Shown: positions 9,801 to 17,038 of the stretch, piece after piece
How the letters are laid out: every line of letters starts with the position of its first letter
Numbering within the stretch: the stretch's first letter is position 1
Source: Oceanobacillus halophilus
GTDB lineage: Bacteria > Bacillota > Bacilli > Bacillales > Amphibacillaceae
Assembly (NCBI RefSeq): GCF_003628505.1
Contig: NZ_RBZP01000004.1
Location: forward strand, 62,001-126,000
Direction of reading: 5' to 3'
DNA length: 64,000 nt
Notes under the pieces: model-generated
Databases searched by the model: none
What the model was told of the DNA's origin: nothing
What the model saw: the letters and a program-made list of their open reading frames with translations, nothing else
Position numbers and translations under genes: made by a program

Positions 9801-10242
9801 GATTCCACAAGCAATTCCAGAGCAATATGTCAGAAACATAAACCAAGCTATTTCAGCTACCAAAGGAGAAGTTATTCTTTATAATGGAGCACTGATTGAT
9901 GCAGTATATTCTGCATCTGCAGGTGGACAAACGGTAGATGCGGTAGATGTTTGGGGCAACAACGTACCCTACTTAATAGGGAAGGAAGATCCATATGACA
10001 GATCCAAATATGCAAGTAATTGGTGGAGTTACACCATCACCAAGCAACAACTACAAAGTTTATATCCAGAAGTTGGGAAAATCATTAATGTCACTGTTAC
10101 CGAAACAAAATATAATCGACCCACCAAGATCAGAATAAGTGGAGAAACAAAAGAAATAACCGTTACAGGATCCGAATTTAGAAACAAACTCGGAACCAAC
10201 CATATGCAATCCGCCACATTCACCATCGAAGGCATACAATAA
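6889..10242 (+). CDS. Membrane-anchored LysM / 7x peptidoglycan-binding / SpoIID-LytB protein
   Basis: 1117 residues. Order: a cytoplasmic-looking N-terminal region 1-62, one hydrophobic segment 64-86, LysM domains at 98-141 and 182-225, seven PG_binding_1-type repeats at about 243-765 (each with NPNNDFGPKT and VKxFQ; five are nearly identical), then a SpoIID/LytB region to the end. The glycine-rich GRGYGHAVGMTQHGAYG segment, which in B. subtilis SpoIID lies near the C-terminus, here precedes the core YLKGVVPYEI...AARTYAL, whose Glu matches the catalytic residue of SpoIID lytic transglycosylases. Likely a vegetative wall-lytic enzyme. AGGAG fits ATG at 6892 (7-base spacing) slightly better than 6889. 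The N-terminal module resembles that of the LysM-SleB protein at 58.3-59.8 kb. Confidence 0.85.
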   Translation: MMQQLFVNHSIEEKHHKIVVTLYIDKRYGYEEFGEEFLAKGKKWILENEARKYVSTHLPNVKGGIVKIAFGTMILAALPIHTSVSAEEANNIPNDVIIYTVQPGDTLTHIASEYKLNIDELKQINGLTSDAIYANQDLIIPTDNPVIPEQPTIETNPEDTSLPEIEVKQEIAKESIDNDMGSYTVKPGDTLTSISNKFDVDINQMKAANDLTADTIFINQVLKIPGKDEQGTTRVEETKDQSSTVILAPGTSNPDVKKMKLNLAKLGFIVSNNPNNDFGPKTESTVKDFQAAYGLQPTGVADAETLSKLDALSSASIVLANGVSHPDVKQLKLDLARLGYIVSNNPNNDYGPKTESTVKEFQSANGLKTTGVADTKTLNKIEELLTTSTVFANGDSHPDVKKLKLNLAKLGFIVSNNPNNDFGPKTESTVKDFQSAYGLKATGVADANTINKVEELLASSTVLSNGVSHPDVKQLKLKLAKLGFTVSNNPNNDYGPKTESTVKDFQSAYGLHPTGVADAITLNKLDELLTGTTVLANGISHPDVKQMKINLAKLGFIVSNNPNNDFGPKTEEQVKKFQRKYGLSVTGIADAKTLDTLEKIVKGEHGDSNEEETILLKEGVKHKKVIQLKLDLEKAGFKVSDNPNTSYGPITTHTVKEFQRAYNLTADGIAGEATLKKLEEVISQTIPSPFNRVMKQEDSGNDVKLLQTYLNDVGFKVVNVPTNYYGTLTENKVKEFQQQNGLPITGIADARTLQQLVTARAGIKENINSFFITGRGYGHAVGMTQHGAYGMASEGYAYDEILSYYYTGTGIGVRDTSNQNIRVLLAEGLDKLTISSNQAYQVGDREFLPNTKTTIIYKDGKYTLENSGRTYELTKAFQVSSSNDGLLIFNNKYYEGNFSVSTSKDKLDLVNHLNIENYLKGVVPYEIIPSWNNLDLFKVQTLAARTYALKQINPNKKFDVYDTTRSQVYNGIPQAIPEQYVRNINQAISATKGEVILYNGALIDAVYSASAGGQTVDAVDVWGNNVPYLIGKEDPYDRSKYASNWWSYTITKQQLQSLYPEVGKIINVTVTETKYNRPTKIRISGETKEITVTGSEFRNKLGTNHMQSATFTIEGIQ

Positions 10243-10263
10243 CACAAGTGGTGCCAACTTAAG

Positions 10264-10380
10264 AGGTGCCTGGCACTTCCCGGATTTTGTCGAATACTCC
10301 ATTGTAGCTTTACCCTATGGCGGACAAGGGTTTGCGACGTTCGCCTTATTATCAAAAAATGCGAACAGTGCCAGGCACCT
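10264..10380. repeat. REP-like element with GTGCCAGGCAC ends
   Basis: aggtgcctggcact (10264-10277) and its exact reverse complement agtgccaggcacct (10367-10380) bound a 117-base segment between two convergent genes. Elements with this core are, from memory, widespread in Bacillaceae intergenic DNA. It may also act as a terminator for the genes on both sides, since neither has another one. Confidence 0.7.
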
Positions 10381-10383
10381 TAC

Positions 10384-11511
10384 TTATTTCTTGCTTAAAA
10401 CCTCTAGTGCATGTCTAGCTGCGTAATAATACGATTCGTTTCTCAAATAATGTAAGAGTTGTATTTCTTTTTTATCCACTCTGTTTCTTCCCAGCCTTTT
10501 TCGAATGAAATTCTTTATAGTGGACTTCCAACTCCGCTCTAACGGAAATGGTAATAAGGAGTCCGAAAGCTTCCCTTTTATGCGATTATGGAAGATATCT
10601 AGAGACATTTGTTCAAGTAAGTCCTCATATTCTTGATCCAACGATGCATTCAAGTGCTCCAGATTAATTTGTTTTTCGGGTGATGATAACTGTACTTTTC
10701 CGTCCTGCTTCTGATGAAATACTGGCTCAAACTTAATAGGTCTGTCTTTATTCAAATCCAGTATGACTGAGTATGAACGGTCCTCTTTTTCCTTAAAATT
10801 AGCCGAATCAAAATAAAAATTACCTAAACTATAGAATATTAACGAATCACGGTAGTATTCATATCCTTGTGGAACATGAGGGTGGGAGCCAACCACTATA
10901 TCTGCGCCAAGATGACAAAAATGTTTATATCTGTGTCGCCATTCTTTTTGGGGGATAGAGTAATGTTCTAATCCAGCATGCGCTAACACGATAACAAAAT
11001 CGCAAACATTTTTTAACTCTAGAATCATCTCATCTATACGGTCATGATTAATCCAGGCATACCCAGGTTGATTCGACTTTGAATGGTAATCCAATACACC
11101 AAATTGAGCTTCACATGCATTTATAAACCCTATTTTCAGATCACGTATCGTTGTTACCAAAGGTTGATACGCTTCTTCCAATGTTTTCCCTGCACCAACC
11201 GTCTTAATTTCAGCTCGCTCTGCTTCTTCTATGGTAGCTAATAAGCCCTGCTCTCCATAATCCATCATATGATTATTAGCTAGACATAATAAATCAAATC
11301 CTTGCTTCTTCAACCCATCAATTGTTGACTTTCTTTGAAAATGATGAGGACCAATTTTCCTTATTGGCTCACCAACTCCTTCGATTGGCGCTTCCAAATT
11401 CCCAATGGAGAAGTCAACTTTTCTTATCTTGTCCGCTAACAGATCGGAACAAATCATTCCATTAGCATTCTCATAATTAACGATATCTCCACAGACAAAT
11501 AACGTAGGCAC
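10384..11511 (-). CDS. CapA-like metallophosphoesterase-fold protein
   Basis: 375 residues of the PGA_cap/CapA family, with GNLEAPI, CLANNHMMDYGEQGL, GADIVVGSHPHVPQG and FYSLGNFYFD, the metal-site motifs of the calcineurin-like fold. CapA/PgsA of the poly-gamma-glutamate system carry an N-terminal membrane anchor. This protein starts directly in the catalytic fold and shows neither anchor nor signal peptide, so a cytoplasmic location is implied. The GTG start is 4 bases after the flippase gene, with GGGAGG overlapping that gene's end, indicating coupling. No CapB/C or PgsB/C genes are nearby, so poly-gamma-glutamate synthesis is unlikely here. About 75 C-terminal residues are Lys/Arg-rich and outside the family core. 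Confidence 0.75.
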   Translation of the reverse strand: MPTLFVCGDIVNYENANGMICSDLLADKIRKVDFSIGNLEAPIEGVGEPIRKIGPHHFQRKSTIDGLKKQGFDLLCLANNHMMDYGEQGLLATIEEAERAEIKTVGAGKTLEEAYQPLVTTIRDLKIGFINACEAQFGVLDYHSKSNQPGYAWINHDRIDEMILELKNVCDFVIVLAHAGLEHYSIPQKEWRHRYKHFCHLGADIVVGSHPHVPQGYEYYRDSLIFYSLGNFYFDSANFKEKEDRSYSVILDLNKDRPIKFEPVFHQKQDGKVQLSSPEKQINLEHLNASLDQEYEDLLEQMSLDIFHNRIKGKLSDSLLPFPLERSWKSTIKNFIRKRLGRNRVDKKEIQLLHYLRNESYYYAARHALEVLSKK

Positions 11512-11515
11512 CCTG

Positions 11516-12805
11516 CTATTCCTCCCCTACTGGTTTAAAACCCTTACTTTTATGGATTGTTAACACGATTAAAAGGATATTTAAAATTGCACCAGAAACT
11601 CCGAATAAGGCAATAGCTACGAGGTCACTTGAAAATACATAATACCCAATTGCTAAGAGGATGGTTCGAGTGCTCAGGGTGATAACCGTAAATTTCAAAT
11701 GAAAAGACTGAGCAGACATAACCGGTAAAGCTTTCACACTTGGTTGATTCATAAACATAAAGTATATCCATAAGGCAATCCAACGTGCATATTCCCCTGC
11801 TTTCACCCATTCTAAACCAAAAACCAGTCCATAAAGCCATGGACCAAAAAGAATCACTAAACCATAGGGAAGGATTCCTACCGCCCCTAATGCAAGAGTA
11901 GCTTTTTTTATTAACTGCGTCATATTTTCTTTATGATTCGCTGCTTCTGCAATTCTAGGATAAAATACATCCCCTACAGATTTCCCTATTAGTTGTGAAG
12001 GCACACCAAGTACGGTCCTTCCAATAGAGTAAAATCCAGCCGCTGCAGGTCCAAAAAACGTTGTTAATAAAAGGATAGGTAAGCTCTGAGAAACTGCATT
12101 TAGAAAAACTTGCGGAGCTCTAAACATGGGAAAATCCCGATATTTCTTAGCAAGTTCTTTGATAGGTACACTCACCGATTCTGCGATAACCGAACGAAAG
12201 GAGTATTTAGCATAAACCAACATCAATGATGCCATTAATCCTTGTGAAATCGCTGAAAAAATAATCAATACCCCTGCAACAGGGTGGAAAAAGCCAAATC
12301 CCACTTTTCCACCATTAACAATAATGGACTGCGTAAATGTTGCCTTAGCTGAGACACCAAACTGTTTCTTCCGAATGAACCACTGCTCTACCACCTGTAA
12401 ATAACCAGCAAGTAATACAACAATCGGAATCAAATACAAATAAGGTGCAATTTCTTCAATCCCAAATAATGTGACAATTTGCTGGCTGAAGATGATTAGT
12501 AGTAATGCTACAAATAAGGTGATGACACCAGAAATGGCTAAAGAAAGCTTCACTAATCCCTTTGCATCGCTATCACTTTTGGGAAGTACGATAGCCATTG
12601 GGTAGGTTAATGCCGCAATAGGAGTAATAATAAAGACAATTGCAGTAAAAGTCCCCATCAACCCATAAGCTTCTGGTCCAAAGAGTCTCGTAACAATCGG
12701 GGACAAAGCCATGGTCACTATTTGTGCCGCAGCCGTTCCCGAGGACAATATAAAAACATTCCGTATAAAAGGCTGTTTCACGAGTCTTTCCATTTTATTT
12801 CTCAT
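11516..12805 (-). CDS. Wzx-type polysaccharide flippase (MATE/MVF superfamily)
   Basis: 429 residues with about 12 hydrophobic segments. The N-terminal NVFILSSGTAAAQIVTM followed by LFGPEAYGLMG is typical of Wzx/RfbX oligosaccharide flippases, which move lipid-linked repeat units across the membrane. AAGGA precedes the ATG at 12805. It is coupled to the CapA-like gene and lies downstream, in the same direction, of a glycosyltransferase block ending in the 2-epimerase gene, from which it is separated by a terminator and a repeat element. The substrate is probably the glycan made by that block (inference). Confidence 0.8.
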   Translation of the reverse strand: MRNKMERLVKQPFIRNVFILSSGTAAAQIVTMALSPIVTRLFGPEAYGLMGTFTAIVFIITPIAALTYPMAIVLPKSDSDAKGLVKLSLAISGVITLFVALLLIIFSQQIVTLFGIEEIAPYLYLIPIVVLLAGYLQVVEQWFIRKKQFGVSAKATFTQSIIVNGGKVGFGFFHPVAGVLIIFSAISQGLMASLMLVYAKYSFRSVIAESVSVPIKELAKKYRDFPMFRAPQVFLNAVSQSLPILLLTTFFGPAAAGFYSIGRTVLGVPSQLIGKSVGDVFYPRIAEAANHKENMTQLIKKATLALGAVGILPYGLVILFGPWLYGLVFGLEWVKAGEYARWIALWIYFMFMNQPSVKALPVMSAQSFHLKFTVITLSTRTILLAIGYYVFSSDLVAIALFGVSGAILNILLIVLTIHKSKGFKPVGEE

Positions 12806-13039
12806 ATGTATATTCCTTTTCTAACCTAAACTACTAGTAATTATGCCCTTTATACCTACATTTAGACTATAGGGAAATGGTAAAAGAATTTTGAATAAAA
12901 AAAGCCACAGGATATTCTAACGGGTTCAGTTTTGCGAGGGAAAGATGTTAAGAACAGTAGAGATAACACAATAATTTGCCTATGTTTTGAATCTCTTTTC
13001 CGATTATATATAGCAAACGAAAAGAGGGTTGGTATAAAT

Positions 13040-13185
13040 TTAGTGCACATTTACCGCTACGGAAAATACACTACGCTTTCCGCGGGCGCTGCTGAGCCTA
13101 CTCCGAGCTGTCGCTCTCCATAGTCTCACCTAGGCTTTTCTTCCCGCAGGAGTCTCCGCGTATTTCCTCCGCTAATCAGTATTAT
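13040..13185 (-). repeat. Dispersed repeat, compact copy in reverse orientation
   Basis: On the minus strand this reads agcggaggaaatacgcg, then gactcctgcgggaag and gcccgcggaaagcg, ending ttttccgtagcggta. It is the short form of the family at 1.7 and 62.5 kb, lacking their extra internal segment. It lies head to head with the next copy. Confidence 0.7.
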
Positions 13186-13199
13186 TAATCAGAAAACCA

Positions 13200-13490
13200 G
13201 ATATAGCGAAAGCAGAATACGGATACTCCTTGAAATTAAATATCTATTTTTTTCGTGCGATGTTTCGCTGCCGTAGCATTCCTTGTCCTACGGGAACAGC
13301 ACGTGTTCGAAGCCCCCGTAGCGAGGGAACTACATGATTAAACTTCTATGGCCTTTGCGCCTAGGAAGCCTACTACGGAGAGTTACTAGAAACACAGGTA
13401 CAGTTTCGGTCTTTCTGCTAGGAGGCTAAGACCGCGCTAGTTAACCGCAAGTATTCTGCCGGAGCAAATTCAAGCACTTTATTATAATTA
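13200..13490 (+). repeat. Dispersed repeat, degraded long copy
   Basis: It shares cgtgcgatgtttcgctgcc, ccttgtcctacgggaa and gcgagggaactac with the copies at 1.7 and 62.5 kb but is more diverged. Its right end (agcactttattata) is roughly inverted relative to the left end of the neighbouring reverse copy (tataaatttagtgc), so 13030-13490 may be one composite palindrome. The rest of 12806-13540 holds no gene. Confidence 0.65.
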
Positions 13491-13509
13491 GAACAAACGA
13501 GAGCTCATC

Positions 13510-13543
13510 TAAAAAAAAAGCCACAGAATAATCTGTGGCTTTA
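13510..13543 (-). terminator. Intrinsic terminator after the 2-epimerase gene
   Basis: The stem AAGCCACAG ... CTGTGGCTT is followed on the minus strand by nine T, immediately after the stop codon. A damaged half copy (aaaaaaagccacag) is seen at 12897-12910. Confidence 0.85.
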
Positions 13544-14656
13544 TCTATTAAAGTACTCTATCATAGCATCTGCAATCCTCCGAGAAGCTTCTCCATCACC
13601 ATATGGATTTGAGGCTTTCGCCATCTTATCGTGAGCCTCTTTATCACTTAATAGTTCATTCGCTAAGGCAAAGATGTCCGCTTCCTTTGTACCTGCTAAT
13701 TTTAATGTACCCGCTTCGATACCTTCTGGGCGTTCTGTTGTATCACGGAGAACCAGTACAGGTACACCTAGAGATGGGGCTTCTTCCTGTACACCACCGG
13801 AATCTGTTAAAATTAAATGAGAACGAGCTGCAAAATTATGAAAATCAACAACACCTAAAGGTTCTATTAACTTAATACGATGATCCTGTCCGAGGATTTC
13901 ATTCGCTGTTTTCTGAACAACTGGGTTTAGATGTACTGGATAAATCACTTTAATATCTTCATGCGACTCTACCAACCGCTTAATTGCACGAAACATTTGC
14001 TCCATATTCTCACCTATATTTTCCCTGCGGTGCGCGGTCATTAGGACTAATCTTTCTTCTCCTAAGCTATCTAAAATCGGATTGGAATAATTTGTATCTA
14101 CCGTATTTTTCAATGCGTCAATAGCTGTATTGCCAGTAACATAAATACGATCCTCTGGTTTATTTTCATTTACTAGATTTAGCTTGGATTTTTCTGTTGG
14201 TGCAAAATGTAAATCTGCTAGAATACCGGTTATTTGTCGATTCATTTCTTCTGGATATGGTGAGTATTTATTCCACGTTCGTAATCCAGCTTCAACATGA
14301 CCTACAGCTATCTGATTATAATAAGCAGCTAGAGATGCAGCAAAGGTCGTAGTCGTATCTCCATGTACTAACACGATATCTGGTTGTGTTTCTTTTAGTA
14401 CCTTATCAAGACCTTCTAACGCACGTGTGGTGATTTGCGCTAGAGATTGTTGCTTCTTCATAATATTTAAATCATAATCAGGAATAATATCAAAAATCTG
14501 AAGTACCTGATCAAGCATTTCTCGATGTTGCGCAGTAACTGTTACCAGTGATTGAAATTCCAATGGACGTTTTTTTAATTCAAGAACTAATGGTGCCATT
14601 TTGATTGCCTCTGGCCTTGTACCGAATACGGTCATTACTTTTATAGGCTTATTCAA
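13541..14656 (-). CDS. mnaA: UDP-N-acetylglucosamine 2-epimerase (non-hydrolysing)
   Basis: About 371 residues of the WecB/MnaA family, with VMTVFGTRPEAIKMAPLV at the start, VHGDTTTTFAASLAA, HVEAGLRT, TAHRRENIGE and LTDSGGVQEEAPSLG. It makes UDP-ManNAc from UDP-GlcNAc in the cytoplasm, the substrate of TagA for the GlcNAc-ManNAc linkage unit of wall teichoic acid; a tagA gene lies at 45.9 kb. TTG at 14656 is the preferred start because GGAG lies 8 bases upstream; the GTG at 14665 overlaps that site. It is the last gene of the leftward glycosyltransferase block and has its own terminator. A role in a ManNAc-containing surface polysaccharide is also possible. Confidence 0.88.
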   Translation of the reverse strand: MNKPIKVMTVFGTRPEAIKMAPLVLELKKRPLEFQSLVTVTAQHREMLDQVLQIFDIIPDYDLNIMKKQQSLAQITTRALEGLDKVLKETQPDIVLVHGDTTTTFAASLAAYYNQIAVGHVEAGLRTWNKYSPYPEEMNRQITGILADLHFAPTEKSKLNLVNENKPEDRIYVTGNTAIDALKNTVDTNYSNPILDSLGEERLVLMTAHRRENIGENMEQMFRAIKRLVESHEDIKVIYPVHLNPVVQKTANEILGQDHRIKLIEPLGVVDFHNFAARSHLILTDSGGVQEEAPSLGVPVLVLRDTTERPEGIEAGTLKLAGTKEADIFALANELLSDKEAHDKMAKASNPYGDGEASRRIADAMIEYFNR

Positions 14657-14757
14657 TGATTTCACTCCAACCTACTATATTATCTATTCTATACCTATTA
14701 TAGATGCTACCTCCCATCACTGTCATGTTATGATATTGTAAATTTACCATCAGAATC

Positions 14758-15810
14758 TTATGAAAAGAGACTTCTAACCATGCTATACGCATGCTTCATT
14801 AATATCATTAAAAAATCCCTGGTCACTGAAAAGAAATTCGTATTCGTTCTACAGACTTTATTGTAGATACTTAACTTTCCCAGTAATGTCATTCGGTGAT
14901 ATTGGAGCATCGTAAAAACGGTACTGCGAATAATTCGAGCAAACAGCCTCTCCTCAAATAATTGATACTGTCTATTTTGTTCTTCCATTTTTCGTAAAAC
15001 AATAGGTAGTAGTGTTATGGTGTGATGATCTATTGTGAGTCCATGGATGTCATTAAAAAAGGCACAAAAAACGCTTACTTCTTGCTGCGTCAGTTCAAAT
15101 GTGTAATAGGATAAAATATCTTGATGAATAGAATCAAGTATTTTTTTTCTTTGGTCCATTTTCTTTACATTAGAGTTTTTCGTTATATTGGCATGTCCCA
15201 TCCGATAGTGTAATAACACTTCAGGTATAATATGTAAATGGCCAATCTTGGATAGCTGTACCCACATATCATAATCTTGAGCAACAAAATAGTGTTCATT
15301 ATAGCGTAATTGATATTTATGTACGGTTTCCATTCGAATCATAGACGTAGGGTTTCCGATTCGATTGATAAAAATTAAACCTGTTTTCAATTCCGCCGAA
15401 GTTTTAAGATTGGATGAGACCACTTTATTAATTTTTCTCCCAAATTCCTTATAATAGCTTCCGACTGCATCTACATTCCTATTTCTCTCTAGGTATCCTA
15501 CTTGTTTTTCAATTCTATATTTAACAGCAATATCATCCGCATCCATCACTGCTAGGTATTTGCCATTAGCTTCCCTTAAACCAACATTCCTTGTATAGGG
15601 TATTCCCTTATTCTCTTTATTCTGTAGGAACCGAATGCGAGAGTCCTCAAACCTTTTTATTATTTCCACCGACTGATCGGTAGAACCATCATCGATTATA
15701 AGTATCTCTAAATGATCATACGTCTGTCTAATGATACTCGTAATGGCCTCCTCTATGTATCGTTCACTATTATATACGGGAATAAATACCGTAACCAATG
15801 GAGAATTCAT
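14758..15810 (-). CDS. Family 2 glycosyltransferase
   Basis: About 350 residues. The GT-A fold spans residues 1-220, with VTVFIPVYNSERYI, IIDDGSTDQS and the metal-binding VMDADDIA. The C-terminal 110 residues are basic, without clear membrane helices. ATG at 15810 fits AAGGGG 6 bases upstream better than the in-frame GTG at 15825. It lies 42 bases after a family-4 transferase in the same direction. Donor and acceptor cannot be read from sequence; a role in a surface polysaccharide repeat unit is inferred from neighbours. Confidence 0.8.
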   Translation of the reverse strand: MNSPLVTVFIPVYNSERYIEEAITSIIRQTYDHLEILIIDDGSTDQSVEIIKRFEDSRIRFLQNKENKGIPYTRNVGLREANGKYLAVMDADDIAVKYRIEKQVGYLERNRNVDAVGSYYKEFGRKINKVVSSNLKTSAELKTGLIFINRIGNPTSMIRMETVHKYQLRYNEHYFVAQDYDMWVQLSKIGHLHIIPEVLLHYRMGHANITKNSNVKKMDQRKKILDSIHQDILSYYTFELTQQEVSVFCAFFNDIHGLTIDHHTITLLPIVLRKMEEQNRQYQLFEERLFARIIRSTVFTMLQYHRMTLLGKLSIYNKVCRTNTNFFSVTRDFLMILMKHAYSMVRSLFS

Positions 15811-15852
15811 AGGCAACCCCTTCACAAGATATTTCCAATTGTATAAGTTTCC

Positions 15853-16962
15853 CTATTCAACTTTTAACATACTCAAATAGACGTCATAAATTCGATTAGC
15901 AAACTTTTCTACGGTGAAATGACGTGAAGCATAATCATAAAGAGACTCCCCCATAAAGTCTAAACGACCAATTTGGTGAAAGTGAATGGCTTCTTCCATT
16001 GCAAGAATTAAATCATCCACACGATTTGGAGGGATAATCCAGCCAAGATTATTATTGACAATTAAATTATTTACTCCCCCCACATCCGTTGCAATAACAG
16101 GTGTTTTGGCCCGTGCAGACTCCAATAATACAAGTGGAAAGCTCTCACTTAATGATGTTAATAACGTTATGTCGGCTAACTGATAGAAACAATCCACATC
16201 ATCCCGATGACCCATAAAGGATACATTTTCCTGAATGCCAAGATCTTTGACTAAGGTTTCTAATTCTTCTTTAAGCGAACCATCTCCAACTAAAACCAGT
16301 TTACAGTTGGGAAATCTATCCAATATATTTGCAAAGGCTTTAAATGCTATGTGGTGTCCTTTGACCTGTTCCAGTCTAGCCACCATCAAAAATATAAAGT
16401 CCTCCTCTGCAAAACCAAGAACGGTTCTCTTCAGGTAGGTTTTTTTATCTTGCTGAAATTTAATTCCATTTAATGCGGTAACAATTCTCTCATTTTCGAT
16501 ACCAAATTCATTTAAACAGGTACGAAAAGGTTCGGAGATAACAATGATTTTATCTGCCTTTTTTAAGGCATTGATATTTAACCGACAGAGAAAATCCCCA
16601 TATTTACCTTTTTCCATAAAATCCATCGTTGGGTTGCTATGTACGGTTACCGTCCATTGAAACGGTATTAACCGTTTTAATACAGAGGCATAGACGTTCG
16701 CCCTGGGTCCATGAGTATGGATAATACTAATTTGTTGTTGTTTAACATAGTTCTTAATCTTTTGAATGAGAGGGAGACTAAATCGTGTGTTATTCGAAAA
16801 ATACACCGTTTTAATCCCTTCTGATTTAGCCCTTTGTAATAGTTCACCTTTCTCAAGCACACCTAGAATAAACTGATTTTTATCTAATTCTTTTAGCAAA
16901 GCCAGTATATGGTACATGCCTCCACCAGTTTCATTTCCTGCGTTTAAATGTAATATTTTCAA
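15853..16962 (-). CDS. Family 4 glycosyltransferase (GT-B)
   Basis: About 369 residues. It begins KILHLNAGNETGGG (donor-loop glycines), has IIHTHGPRANVYASV in the first Rossmann domain, and in the second MVARLEQVKGH, LVGDGSLKEEL and the ExxxE-type SESFPLVLLESARAKTPV. These are hallmarks of retaining GT4 enzymes, acting in the cytoplasm on lipid-linked or nucleotide sugars. TTG at 16962 is preferred, with AGG eight bases upstream; GTG at 16971 is the longer alternative. It is third in the leftward block. Confidence 0.82.
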   Translation of the reverse strand: MKILHLNAGNETGGGMYHILALLKELDKNQFILGVLEKGELLQRAKSEGIKTVYFSNNTRFSLPLIQKIKNYVKQQQISIIHTHGPRANVYASVLKRLIPFQWTVTVHSNPTMDFMEKGKYGDFLCRLNINALKKADKIIVISEPFRTCLNEFGIENERIVTALNGIKFQQDKKTYLKRTVLGFAEEDFIFLMVARLEQVKGHHIAFKAFANILDRFPNCKLVLVGDGSLKEELETLVKDLGIQENVSFMGHRDDVDCFYQLADITLLTSLSESFPLVLLESARAKTPVIATDVGGVNNLIVNNNLGWIIPPNRVDDLILAMEEAIHFHQIGRLDFMGESLYDYASRHFTVEKFANRIYDVYLSMLKVE

Positions 16963-17038
16963 TAATAGCACCTCATTGATTGAAACATGATTATGTCCAT
17001 CAATATAACCAACTAGGCGCCAAATTATAATCGTATGG

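Noticed and set aside
10384-12805. Poly-gamma-glutamate capsule locus
   Set aside because: Only a CapA-like protein is present, without anchor, and no CapB/PgsB ligase or CapC; its partner is a glycan flippase.
12862-13123. Short open frames of about 62 codons near the repeat
   Set aside because: Low-complexity translations of intergenic and repeat sequence, no ribosome binding site.
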